A stretch of 64,000 bases of DNA from assembly GCF_024206495.1 (NCBI RefSeq), contig NZ_JAMBPQ010000007.1, forward strand, positions 186,001-250,000, given 5' to 3'. Both the position numbers and the translations under genes were made by a program. The notes under the pieces are model-generated. The model was not told the DNA's origin, ran no database searches, and saw only the letters and a list, made by a program, of their open reading frames with translations. The stretch is from Paraburkholderia sp. CNPSo 3272 (GTDB lineage Bacteria > Pseudomonadota > Gammaproteobacteria > Burkholderiales > Burkholderiaceae). The stretch's first letter is position 1. Each line of letters starts with the position of its first letter. Positions 41,179-48,480 of this stretch are shown here, one piece after another.

Positions 41179-42681
41179 TCAGAAGGTATAAGGGAAACGC
41201 ACGCCGACGACGAAGTTCGGTGCATCGGGCGTGAGCCCGACGGACACCGCGCCGTTGATCGTCAGGTGCTTGTTGACCACGTGATTCAGGCCGAAGTTGA
41301 GCACCGAGGCGGTCGTCTCGCTGCCCGGCACGCCGGTCCAGGCGCCCCCCGGCGACTTGGTCTTCGACTGCGGCTCGATGGCCATGGTGTACGAAATGCT
41401 CGCCGAGTCCTTGTCCGAGAAGGCGAGCGCGACGCCGCCGCCGAACTGGATGATGTCGCCGAGCTTCACTTCGGCAGGCTCGGTTTGCCCGATCACCGAA
41501 GAGATGTCGGAGAACGAGCGCGAGATGTTGTACGTGTACGAGAAGCTGCCGAACAGCACCACGGGGTCGTAGGTCTTCAGCACCGAGAGGCCGGCCGTCA
41601 CGTTCCAGAAGCCCGTGCCCGTGGGCAGCTTGCTGGGGGCGACGAGATTGGTGTTGTCGGGCGTGATCTGCTGAACCTTGATGCCGAATGGCGAGGTGCC
41701 GGTGGCGGTCTTCACGCGCAGGCTGCCGACGACATCGGGAATGTTGTTGGTTTCCTTCAGGAACTGATAGTAGATCCCGAAGTTCACGTCACCGATCGCG
41801 TTCGAATTGACCGATGCATCCGTGAGCGTGCTGGCCGAGCCGCCCGCGCCACCGACGATGAAGGTGCTGTGCCGGTAGACGTAAGGCACGTCCACGTCGA
41901 TGCTCATGCGGTCGGTGAGGCCGTAGCGCGTGTCGAGGTCGGCGGTGATCGTGTGCGACTTGGTCTGCCCCAGATTGATGTTGCCGAGGAAGATCGCGTC
42001 GAGGGCAAGGAAGCCCGAAAGCTGCAGCTGGCGGCGATCGTAGTAACTGTCGCTGATGCCCCAGTCCAACGTCAGCTTGTGGTCGAAGAGCGGCGCGTGC
42101 TCGCGCTGCACGACCGCTTCTTCGGCTTGCGTGCGGGACGGCTCGGCGCTCTTTTGCGTCTCGCCCACCGTCGGGCTGCCGTTGTTGGGGTTCACGCCCG
42201 GGTTGATACCAACGGGCGCGCCCTGCTGCGGCCCGCTCGCGGCCGCGCTGCCGGTCGCGCCATTGGTCGCGCCCGCGTCGGGCGAGGGCGGATTCACGGG
42301 CACGCCCGTTGCCGTGCCGGTGAGCGCACCCGGCGCCGTCGCGCCCGGCAGCGCCTGGGCGAGCGGCGGCAGGGGCACAGGCAGACCGTCTGCGCCCGGC
42401 TGCTCGGCGACCGTCGCGTCCGACGCGGCGTCGGGCGCACCCGCGCCCGGCATGCCGCGGCCGCGTTGCGCCATTTCGAGGTTCGTCACCTGGCGCTCGA
42501 GTGACTGGATTTGCCGCTGCTGCTCGTCGACGACGCGCATGAGCGTATTCAGGCGGTCTTCGATCGACTGGCTTTGTATCGCCTGCGCGTGGGCGGATTG
42601 CGAGAGCGCGAATAGTAAAACGGCTGCTGGAATGGCGGCCAGCGACACGTGTGGCGCGGCCGACCTGGACATCATCTTCAT
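41179..42681 (-). CDS. fapF: FapF-like outer-membrane transporter with N-terminal coiled coil
   Basis: A 500-residue exported protein. Signal peptide to about residue 33; a heptad-patterned coiled coil at about 40-72 (IEDRLNTLMRVVDEQQRQIQ and following); a long Pro/Gly/Ala-rich linker from 74 to about 190; then a beta-barrel ending in FPYTF with the C-terminal Phe expected of outer-membrane proteins. This is the layout known for Pseudomonas FapF, which exports Fap subunits and carries a coiled-coil plug. GGGGAAG precedes ATG 42681. It follows the FapE-like gene by 156 bases. Family assignment rests on architecture and context. Confidence 0.72.
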   Translation of the reverse strand: MKMMSRSAAPHVSLAAIPAAVLLFALSQSAHAQAIQSQSIEDRLNTLMRVVDEQQRQIQSLERQVTNLEMAQRGRGMPGAGAPDAASDATVAEQPGADGLPVPLPPLAQALPGATAPGALTGTATGVPVNPPSPDAGATNGATGSAAASGPQQGAPVGINPGVNPNNGSPTVGETQKSAEPSRTQAEEAVVQREHAPLFDHKLTLDWGISDSYYDRRQLQLSGFLALDAIFLGNINLGQTKSHTITADLDTRYGLTDRMSIDVDVPYVYRHSTFIVGGAGGSASTLTDASVNSNAIGDVNFGIYYQFLKETNNIPDVVGSLRVKTATGTSPFGIKVQQITPDNTNLVAPSKLPTGTGFWNVTAGLSVLKTYDPVVLFGSFSYTYNISRSFSDISSVIGQTEPAEVKLGDIIQFGGGVALAFSDKDSASISYTMAIEPQSKTKSPGGAWTGVPGSETTASVLNFGLNHVVNKHLTINGAVSVGLTPDAPNFVVGVRFPYTF

Positions 42682-42837
42682 TGTTCTTCCCCCGGGATCG
42701 AATGCGGGCGCCCGGCGGAACCCCCTGGTTCCACGCCCGCGCACGTCGATGCTCCTCATTCAAAATGCTGCTTCTCGCGCGGGTCCTTGCCCGCGTGGTG
42801 GTCTCCTTGGCTGGTACGTCTCGTTATGGGCCCTCGG

Positions 42838-43683
42838 TTAGTGGAGATTTCGCAGAGCCTGTAGTACGCCGGTCTGCCGGATCATTTGCGACGTCATCTG
42901 CTGCGTCTGCAGACTCAGTTGCAACTGGTTGGCGACCTGCTGGTTATTGCCTGCGACCTGGAGTAACTGGGCGATCGCGCCGGCCTGCTGCATGTTGCCT
43001 GGCACGATGTTCTGCGTGGCGATGCCCGCCGGCGTCTGCAGCGTCACATTCACGCCGTTACTGCCGAAAGAGATGCCCGCTTTTATGCTGCCGGCCGCGT
43101 TCGATGCCGACGCGCTCGACTGGTTGGCGGCGCCTGACAGATTGGCGAGCTGCGGCGCGTTGTTGTCGTAGGAGATGGTTGCGGCATTGGCGCCCGTATT
43201 GCCATTGCCGGCCACCTGGGTGATCTGCGAGACGCCGTTGATCGAGACGTTCTGGCCGCCGGTGGCCGTCGCGTTCGGGTTGGCGCCGCTGTGTGCGCCC
43301 GTGGTGCCGCCATGCGTCGGGTCGACCACGGTTGCATAGGTCTTCACCTGCGCGCTCACCTGGTTGGCCGCATTCTGGGCGACCGCGAGCGCGCCTTGCG
43401 CGACTGCGGTCGCGCCGTTTGGCAATTGCCATTGAGAAAGCAGGTTCAGAACGAACCCGGAAATCATGTCGCTGCCGGCATATTTGCCGGTCTGATGCGC
43501 GAGCACGTCGTCGCCGACGGCTTCGCAGCGGATGCCTTGCGCCTGCGCGTCGGCGTTCGAGAGAAACGCCGGCATCGGTTGCGGCAAGCCGATGCCTTCG
43601 GCCGCTAGCGCACCGCTCGAAAAAGCGCAGGCGAGCGCGCAGACGGCTGCCGCGATGCCACACTGTGAGAGGTTGCGTTTCAT
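42838..43683 (-). CDS. FapE-like exported protein
   Basis: A 281-residue protein with a clear signal peptide (ending GALA-AEG near 28). Residues 57-68 read GDDVLAHQTGKY, similar to the double-glycine-like motif in the first operon gene. Residues 150-166 (GVSQITQVAGNGNTGAN) resemble the repeats of the FapB- and FapC-like proteins. The C-terminal 60 residues are Gln-rich (QLLQVAGNNQQVANQLQLSL). It lies between the C39 peptidase and the barrel, the position of fapE. Function in Fap systems is poorly known; identity is by synteny. Confidence 0.6.
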   Translation of the reverse strand: MKRNLSQCGIAAAVCALACAFSSGALAAEGIGLPQPMPAFLSNADAQAQGIRCEAVGDDVLAHQTGKYAGSDMISGFVLNLLSQWQLPNGATAVAQGALAVAQNAANQVSAQVKTYATVVDPTHGGTTGAHSGANPNATATGGQNVSINGVSQITQVAGNGNTGANAATISYDNNAPQLANLSGAANQSSASASNAAGSIKAGISFGSNGVNVTLQTPAGIATQNIVPGNMQQAGAIAQLLQVAGNNQQVANQLQLSLQTQQMTSQMIRQTGVLQALRNLH

Positions 43684-43696
43684 GATTCTTTCGACT

Positions 43697-44419
43697 TCAG
43701 AACATCACGGCCTTATCGAGGCCGTATTCGAAGAAGGGAGTCGCCGCCGTGCCGTTGAGCAAGGCTTGTTCACGCAGCTTGAGCGCGAGCGACTCGTTGT
43801 TCTGCAACAGCGGAGAGTCCTCCAGGAACGGCTTGCCGAGCACCGCGAAGACGAGGCCGTTCCATGTCTTCGCGAAGTCGTCTTCGGCGACGATACGGTT
43901 GCCGAGCGCGGGGTCCGCAATGAAAATGCGGCCGTTCTCGGCGTGCTTGACGATCACGAAGTGCTCATAGCCATCGATGTTCATGAGCACCAGCACGGGT
44001 ATCTGCAGGTGGTAGAGCGCGTCGGTGTTGACGCGAAAACCGCGGCCGCGCAAGCCGATCGTCTCGACGAACTTCTTCATGTCGAGCATGGAGAAGCCGT
44101 TCTTGACGACCACCTCGGGCGTGGAGAACACCATCATCTCGCGGATCAGCTCAGGTTCCGGAATGTCGATGCCGTAGCCGTACCTGAGCAGTGTGGCGAG
44201 TGCGGCGGCGCCGCAGCTGTAGTCATACTGCTGGCTGACGATGCTGCGATAGCGAAGGTCGCGCATCGAGTGGACCGGCAGCTTCACCGGTACGCCGACG
44301 AGGTGGGTCGCGTCGAGCGTCGACTGCTGCGCATGCACAGGCACAAGGGCCGCGCTGGCCGAGAGCGTCAGCGCGACGACAAACATCCTTGACGCCGGGG
44401 TCGATACGGGCCCGGACAT
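43697..44419 (-). CDS. fapD: FapD-like exported C39-family peptidase
   Basis: A 240-residue protein with a signal peptide (to about 30). The C39 papain-like fold is recognisable: QQYDYSCGAAALATLL with Gln63/64 and catalytic Cys69, His153 in YEHFVIV and Asp169 in FIADPALG, so the triad looks intact. Unlike bacteriocin-ABC C39 domains it is a free exported protein, as FapD is. An AGGAG site precedes ATG 44419. It probably processes one or more exported products of this operon. Confidence 0.8.
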   Translation of the reverse strand: MSGPVSTPASRMFVVALTLSASAALVPVHAQQSTLDATHLVGVPVKLPVHSMRDLRYRSIVSQQYDYSCGAAALATLLRYGYGIDIPEPELIREMMVFSTPEVVVKNGFSMLDMKKFVETIGLRGRGFRVNTDALYHLQIPVLVLMNIDGYEHFVIVKHAENGRIFIADPALGNRIVAEDDFAKTWNGLVFAVLGKPFLEDSPLLQNNESLALKLREQALLNGTAATPFFEYGLDKAVMF

Positions 44420-44442
44420 GGTGGTCTCCTGCCTTCTGATAT

Positions 44443-44473
44443 GCGCGCCGGCTGCGGTGGACAGCCGGCGCGC
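44443..44473 (-). other. Intercistronic hairpin between FapC-like and FapD-like genes
   Basis: GCGCGCCGGCTG and CAGCCGGCGCGC form a perfect 12-base stem with a seven-base loop in a 114-base gap. No U tract follows in the direction of transcription, so it looks like an mRNA-stabilising or partially terminating element rather than a full terminator. Confidence 0.75.
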
Positions 44474-44533
44474 GTTGCTTGCTGCGTTTTCTGCCTGGGG
44501 CGAGCCCAGTTCCTGCAGCGCTGCCAGCCGTGC

Positions 44534-46111
44534 TTAGTGGCCGTTGTTCATCGCGGCGATTGCCATGCCGTTGTGCTGCAGGTTGCCGATACCGCCGGCA
44601 ATGTTCACGCCGATGTTGCCTTGCGCGCCGGTGAGCGTATTGGCGCCGAGGCTGGCCGTCCCCTGGAACTGGCCGGTGGCCGTCATGGCAGCGTTTTGCG
44701 AGTTGTTATCCGTCGCGACCATCGCAACCGTCGAGAAGTCCCCCTTGGTTGCCGTCGTCACGGAGCCGGCGAGGCTATTGTTCTGCGCGTTGCCGATGCC
44801 GGATGCGACGTTCACGCCGACGTTGCCCGATACGTTGGCGAGCGAGCCGTCGCCGACCGACGCGTTCAGGTTGAAGTTCTTCACGGTGGCCTTACCGCTG
44901 GAAGCTTGCGTGTTGAAGATCTGCGCGTTGCCGAACACGTTGCCCATGTCGACAGAAGCGAGCGCGACATCGTTGCTTTGCGCGTTGTTGATGCCTTCCG
45001 CGATGTTCACGCCGAGGTTGCCCGTCACGTTGGTCGCGGCGCCGCTGCCGGTGTTGGCGTCGAGCGTGCCCGCTGCCTGCGTGTTGTAGTGCTGCGTGAT
45101 CGAGCCCGTGGTGTGCTCGTCGACCGTGTTGAGCGTGTCGCTCACGTTATAGCCCCAGCCGCTGTTCGAGCTCGAGCTTCTCGAGGACGAATGCTGATGC
45201 GAGTCCGAGCTCGTGCTCGACGTGCTGTACGTGTGGGCGTACGTGTCCGAAGAATTCTTCGTCTTCGAGCTCGTGCCGTTCACGCTTGCCGAAAGCGCGG
45301 CGCTGGCCGTGCCGTCGGCATGGGCCGTATTGGCCGTGGTCGAGCTGTTGCTGGTGTTCTTGTTGTTGTTCACGGCCCACGCTGCGCCGACGTTCGTCGT
45401 GTCGCTGTCGTTATGCGTGTTGGTCTTCGTGTGCGACGTGCTTTCCGAGCCGCTGAGGTTGATGCCGGCCGAGCCGTTGTGTGAGTTGCCGCTGTGCGAC
45501 CACGATGCGTTGGCCTGGAGGCTGCCATTGCCGCTTTGCGACTTCGTCGACGTGTTGTTGCCTACGCTGCTGTAGCTCGTGCCGAGGGCCGCGCTGCCGG
45601 TGTCGCTATAGGTGCTGGCGGTCGTGTGGTCGTGCGTGCTGCCGTTGTCGGTCGCGACGTGATAGTCGGCGTTCACGCTTGCGTTGAACGTCTTGCCGAA
45701 GGTCGAGCTGCTCGACGAGGCCTTCGTCGTCGACGCATTGACGTCATGCGTGTGCGACGAGCTGCTCGAGGAGGACGACATGCTCGAATTGCTCGAGTTC
45801 GAATACTTGTAGAACGAGTTGTTGCCGGTGCCCGTCACGCTGGCGTTCGTGTTGTTGAACGTCGTCGTGACCTTGCCGCTCGCATAGCTTTGCGCTTGCG
45901 GAAGAAGCGTGCCGCCACCGGTCGTCTGATTGTTGTTGATGACGGCGCCGGCGGTGCTCGAAACTGACACGCAGCCGAACAGCGTGACAAAGCCTTCAAT
46001 GCCGACGTATTGCGTGACGCCTGTGGCATTGAAGAGATACGCTGAATTAGCTGCGTGAGCGGAACCTACCGCCGACGCAAGAACTGCCGCTGCTATGAGG
46101 GTGCGCTTCAT
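44534..46111 (-). CDS. fapC: FapC-like major amyloid subunit candidate, Ser/Asn/Thr-rich
   Basis: A 525-residue exported protein (signal peptide to Ala20). Residues 90-340 are dominated by Ser, Asn, Thr and His, with a poly-Ser run at 112-119. The C-terminal third holds three spaced repeats: GNLGVNIAEGINNAQSN (364-380), GNVGVNVASGIGNAQNN (429-445) and GNIGVNIAGGIGNLQHN (498-514), 65-69 residues apart. Such Asn/Gln/Gly repeats with long linkers are the hallmark of FapB/FapC. It is the largest subunit-like gene and has a GGAG site. Only Cys47 is present. It could alternatively be called an adhesin. Confidence 0.72.
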   Translation of the reverse strand: MKRTLIAAAVLASAVGSAHAANSAYLFNATGVTQYVGIEGFVTLFGCVSVSSTAGAVINNNQTTGGGTLLPQAQSYASGKVTTTFNNTNASVTGTGNNSFYKYSNSSNSSMSSSSSSSSHTHDVNASTTKASSSSSTFGKTFNASVNADYHVATDNGSTHDHTTASTYSDTGSAALGTSYSSVGNNTSTKSQSGNGSLQANASWSHSGNSHNGSAGINLSGSESTSHTKTNTHNDSDTTNVGAAWAVNNNKNTSNSSTTANTAHADGTASAALSASVNGTSSKTKNSSDTYAHTYSTSSTSSDSHQHSSSRSSSSNSGWGYNVSDTLNTVDEHTTGSITQHYNTQAAGTLDANTGSGAATNVTGNLGVNIAEGINNAQSNDVALASVDMGNVFGNAQIFNTQASSGKATVKNFNLNASVGDGSLANVSGNVGVNVASGIGNAQNNSLAGSVTTATKGDFSTVAMVATDNNSQNAAMTATGQFQGTASLGANTLTGAQGNIGVNIAGGIGNLQHNGMAIAAMNNGH

Positions 46112-46138
46112 GATTTCGCTCCGATACTGAGTGGTCAG

Positions 46139-46780
46139 TTAAAAAAGAGTGCCCGCCGGGGGACGGAGCACAAAACTGTTTGCCGTAGCGTTACCGGCGC
46201 CGGCCGTCTGGTTCACCTGCACGAGGCCCGTCGCATTCCTGAATGCCGCATTGTCGATGCGTACCTCACGAATACCCCCTGCCTGGGCCGTTTGCCCATG
46301 ACCGCCGTTTTGAGCAGCCGCCGCGGACAGCTCCCCGTCCGAGACCGCCACTACACCAATCGCACCACTGCTGATGAGAGCAGTGTTGCGCTGGATATTG
46401 CCCACGCCCGCCGACTGATTCACCATCATTGCGCCGTTCGTGTTCGCAAAAGCTCCTGCACCTATCGTCGCGCTCGCGCCCTTGAGTCGCGCGGTGACGC
46501 TGGCGAGCTGGTCGTCGCCGTTCACGTTGATCGACACGTTGCCGGTCGTGATCGTCAGCTGGTTGGCCTGCGCGTTGTCGACACCCGCGGTCTCGTTCAC
46601 CGTGAGCGCGCCGGTCGTCGAGGTGGCGGCGCCCGGGGCGATGATCGCCGTGGCGCCGACGCTCACCTGGGCCTGCGCGGCGCTCGCGCAGGCGAGCGCG
46701 GCGCAGGCGAGCGCGGCGCAGGCGAGCGCGCTGGGAAGCGCCGTGCGAAACGTGCGTGACGTCTGGATCGAACGGCTCAT
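46139..46780 (-). CDS. FapB-like repeat protein, candidate minor subunit or nucleator
   Basis: A 213-residue exported protein with three repeats: GALTVNETAGVDNAQAN (57-73), GAMMVNQSAGVGNIQRN (116-132) and GLVQVNQTAGAGNATAN (185-201). These resemble both Fap repeats and those of the next gene. The signal peptide contains ALACA three times, encoded by a 15-base DNA repeat. Its ATG overlaps the stop of the upstream gene by four bases. A 27-base gap separates it from the FapC-like gene. Confidence 0.65.
   Translation of the reverse strand: MSRSIQTSRTFRTALPSALACAALACAALACASAAQAQVSVGATAIIAPGAATSTTGALTVNETAGVDNAQANQLTITTGNVSINVNGDDQLASVTARLKGASATIGAGAFANTNGAMMVNQSAGVGNIQRNTALISSGAIGVVAVSDGELSAAAAQNGGHGQTAQAGGIREVRIDNAAFRNATGLVQVNQTAGAGNATANSFVLRPPAGTLF
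46686..46730. repeat. Three perfect 15-base tandem repeats in a signal-peptide region
   Basis: GCGCAGGCGAGCGCG occurs three times in a row (46686, 46701, 46716). In the minus-strand frame it encodes ALACA x3, residues 18-32 of the FapB-like protein. The unit length keeps the frame. Confidence 0.92.
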
Positions 46781-47274
46781 TTCATGCCTCCCATGGCGCC
46801 CGTGAGTGGGCCGAGCGCGCCTGTGATAGTCGAGGAAATCGTGCCGCCGAGGCCGGCGCCGACGCCGCCGCTCGCACCGGCGCCTGCCGCCACGTTCGAG
46901 CCGGTCGCGCTGCCTGTGAGAATGCGCGTGAGCGCCTGGACGCCGGCGGTTTGCGCGCTCAATGCGCCGTTCGCATTCACGCCGCTCGAGCCGTGTGCGT
47001 TGGTGAGATCCGTGTCGGTGACGAGCGTCGCCATTGCCGGATCGAAGCTGTTCTTGGGAAAGGTCGTGGCGCGCACGAGCACCGGGTCCTGACTCTTCGG
47101 CACGTTGTCGAAGGCGCTGCGCGGCGTGACGTCACGTTCGACGATGACGTCGCCGGGGTTCGTGACCTGGGCGGTCACGCCCGCCGTGACGCTTGCGGCC
47201 AGGATGCCGCACAGGGCGGCGGCGACCTGGGCCGACCGGCGGCTGGCGCCGTGCGTCGAGTTGCGTGCTCTCAT
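46777..47274 (-). CDS. Exported protein, candidate FapA-like, function unknown
   Basis: A 165-residue protein with a signal peptide (to about Ala35). An early segment VTNPGDVIVERDVTPRSAF is followed by a mid-region with NAHGSSGVNANGALSAQTAGV, faintly like the operon's repeats, and a Gly/Ala-rich C-terminus. A strong AGGAGGAG site precedes ATG 47274. Position just before the FapB-like gene corresponds to fapA, a chaperone or regulator of subunit ratios in Pseudomonas, but sequence alone does not prove this. Confidence 0.55.
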   Translation of the reverse strand: MRARNSTHGASRRSAQVAAALCGILAASVTAGVTAQVTNPGDVIVERDVTPRSAFDNVPKSQDPVLVRATTFPKNSFDPAMATLVTDTDLTNAHGSSGVNANGALSAQTAGVQALTRILTGSATGSNVAAGAGASGGVGAGLGGTISSTITGALGPLTGAMGGMK

Positions 47275-47395
47275 GCTGGTCTCCTCCTGGCCGGCGGCGG
47301 CGCATGGGCGCGTCGTCCGGTCCTTTTGCCCTGGCTTCGCGCATTCGCAGCGAACCGGACTCCGCGCCGCAAGCGGCACGGGTGCTATCTCATCG

Positions 47396-47935
47396 TTACT
47401 TTCTCGTGTAGCTCGCGAGGTTGCCCTGCGCGTTCTGGGTGGCGTCGACGGGAATCGGCAGCGGTGCAGGCGGCGCGATTTCGTCCCATAGCGTCACGTT
47501 GTTGCTGCCGCGCGTCAGTTGCGGCGTGACAGCCACCATCACCATGCCGACGGCGCCGCCGCGCTGGCGCGCAAGCGTCTGGTCGTCGAGAGAGCCGATG
47601 CCCGCGAAGACCCCGTCGTTGCCAAAGGCGACAGGGTCGGCCGGTGCGCTGGCGGCCGTGGTGCTGGCCGCGTCGGCCGGGGCCGGGGGGGCGTCGCCGG
47701 CCGGCGCGCTCACTGCGGCCGTGGCGGGAACGAGTGCCGCAGGTGTTGCAGGAACGACATCCGGGGCCGCGTTGGCGACGCTGGCAACCGCGGTTCGCGC
47801 GGCAGGCGCATCGTCGAGCGACTGTGCGCGAACGCCGGGCGAGAGGACGAGGAGGGCGGCGGGAACGAGCATGGCGGCGCATGTACTGCCGTAGCCGATG
47901 ACACTGCGCCGGACCTGCTGGATGTTGAGTCGCAT
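47396..47935 (-). CDS. First gene of the Fap-like operon: exported protein with a double-glycine-like motif
   Basis: A 179-residue protein not recognised as a known family. A signal peptide ends near GVRAQ (residue 38). Residues 45-104 are Ala/Pro-rich and probably disordered. Residues 116-127 read LDDQTLARQRGG, matching the C39 double-glycine leader pattern (Leu at -12 and -7, Gly-Gly at -2/-1). The last 50 residues contain MVMVAVTPQL and a Pro-rich stretch. AGGAGA lies before ATG 47935, which fits a start about 16 bases after the predicted sigma-54 transcription start. It could be a substrate of the operon's C39 peptidase. Confidence 0.65.
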   Translation of the reverse strand: MRLNIQQVRRSVIGYGSTCAAMLVPAALLVLSPGVRAQSLDDAPAARTAVASVANAAPDVVPATPAALVPATAAVSAPAGDAPPAPADAASTTAASAPADPVAFGNDGVFAGIGSLDDQTLARQRGGAVGMVMVAVTPQLTRGSNNVTLWDEIAPPAPLPIPVDATQNAQGNLASYTRK

Positions 47936-47962
47936 GGCGTATCTCCTGGTGCGAGACATTTA

Positions 47963-47977
47963 GCGAAACGTGTGCCA
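47963..47977 (-). promoter_or_regulatory. Sigma-54 (RpoN) -24/-12 promoter for the Fap-like operon
   Basis: On the minus strand the sequence is TGGCAC-ACGTT-TCGC against the consensus TGGCAC-N5-TTGC: all six -24 bases and the essential GC at -12 are kept. Transcription would start near 47951, giving a 16-base leader with AGGAGA before ATG 47935. The two neighbouring enhancer-binding proteins support this. Confidence 0.7.
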
Positions 47978-48480
47978 TCGCCCGCAATCCATTGATACGC
48001 TTCGAACCGCACTATTTTCTGCAAGATTTGAATGGCGGATATTCGTCAAAACGTTTCAGCGCTGAAACGTGAGGCCGTTTAAAACCGTTTGGAATGCGAT
48101 AGGGTTTCAAAGGAGAACGTTTGCGCGCGGGACGCTTTACGATTGAGAGAAAGGAAACATCCGTAATTATTTCTGCACTGACAAAATCGGGGAAACTGGT
48201 GGAAACACTTCCATCGGTCCCTTATCCATCCCCATTGCATAAATTCTATCCAAGTGCCACGAGGCTATAGTAAGCTTCAGACAAAGCCGTAATGCCTAAA
48301 AGAAAAAGCCCGCAACTGGGCAAGTTGACACACACGCCACAGCTCGGGGATTCACTGTCAGCAAAAGCATGCGCGTTCACTGTTTTTTCAGTACGCGAAA
48401 GTCGCTTTTTGCTGCGTGTCTGTACATTCAGGTGCGTGCCGTCATTCCCAAACGATGGTGTTGGCAAGAGGATCTGAATA
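47978..48480. other. Long divergent regulatory region between the amyloid operon and the second enhancer-binding protein gene
   Basis: About 500 bases without a supported gene, visibly more AT-rich than the flanks. It holds the sigma-54 element at its left edge, the 20-base palindrome at 48052, and several GTTTCA/GGAAAC half-sites (for example near 48102 and 48209). No confident promoter could be fixed for the plus-strand gene at 48481; TTGACA at 48325 lacks a good -10. Confidence 0.6.
48052..48071. promoter_or_regulatory. Perfect 20-base palindrome, candidate enhancer site for the VpsR-type activators
   Basis: ACGTTTCAGCGCTGAAACGT is exactly self-complementary. Its centre lies about 110 bases upstream of the predicted sigma-54 start, a typical distance for an enhancer-binding-protein dimer site. 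Binding is inferred. Confidence 0.65.

Noticed and set aside
44534..46111. Reading the Ser-rich protein as a trimeric autotransporter or haem-utilisation adhesin
   Set aside because: No YadA-type anchor or haem motif is visible, and the neighbours are a Fap-type set; the adhesin label stays only as an alternative.
48254..48270. Second TGGCAC on the minus strand (48252-48257 region) as another sigma-54 promoter
   Set aside because: The bases at -12 are TAGA with no GC, so the essential element is missing.
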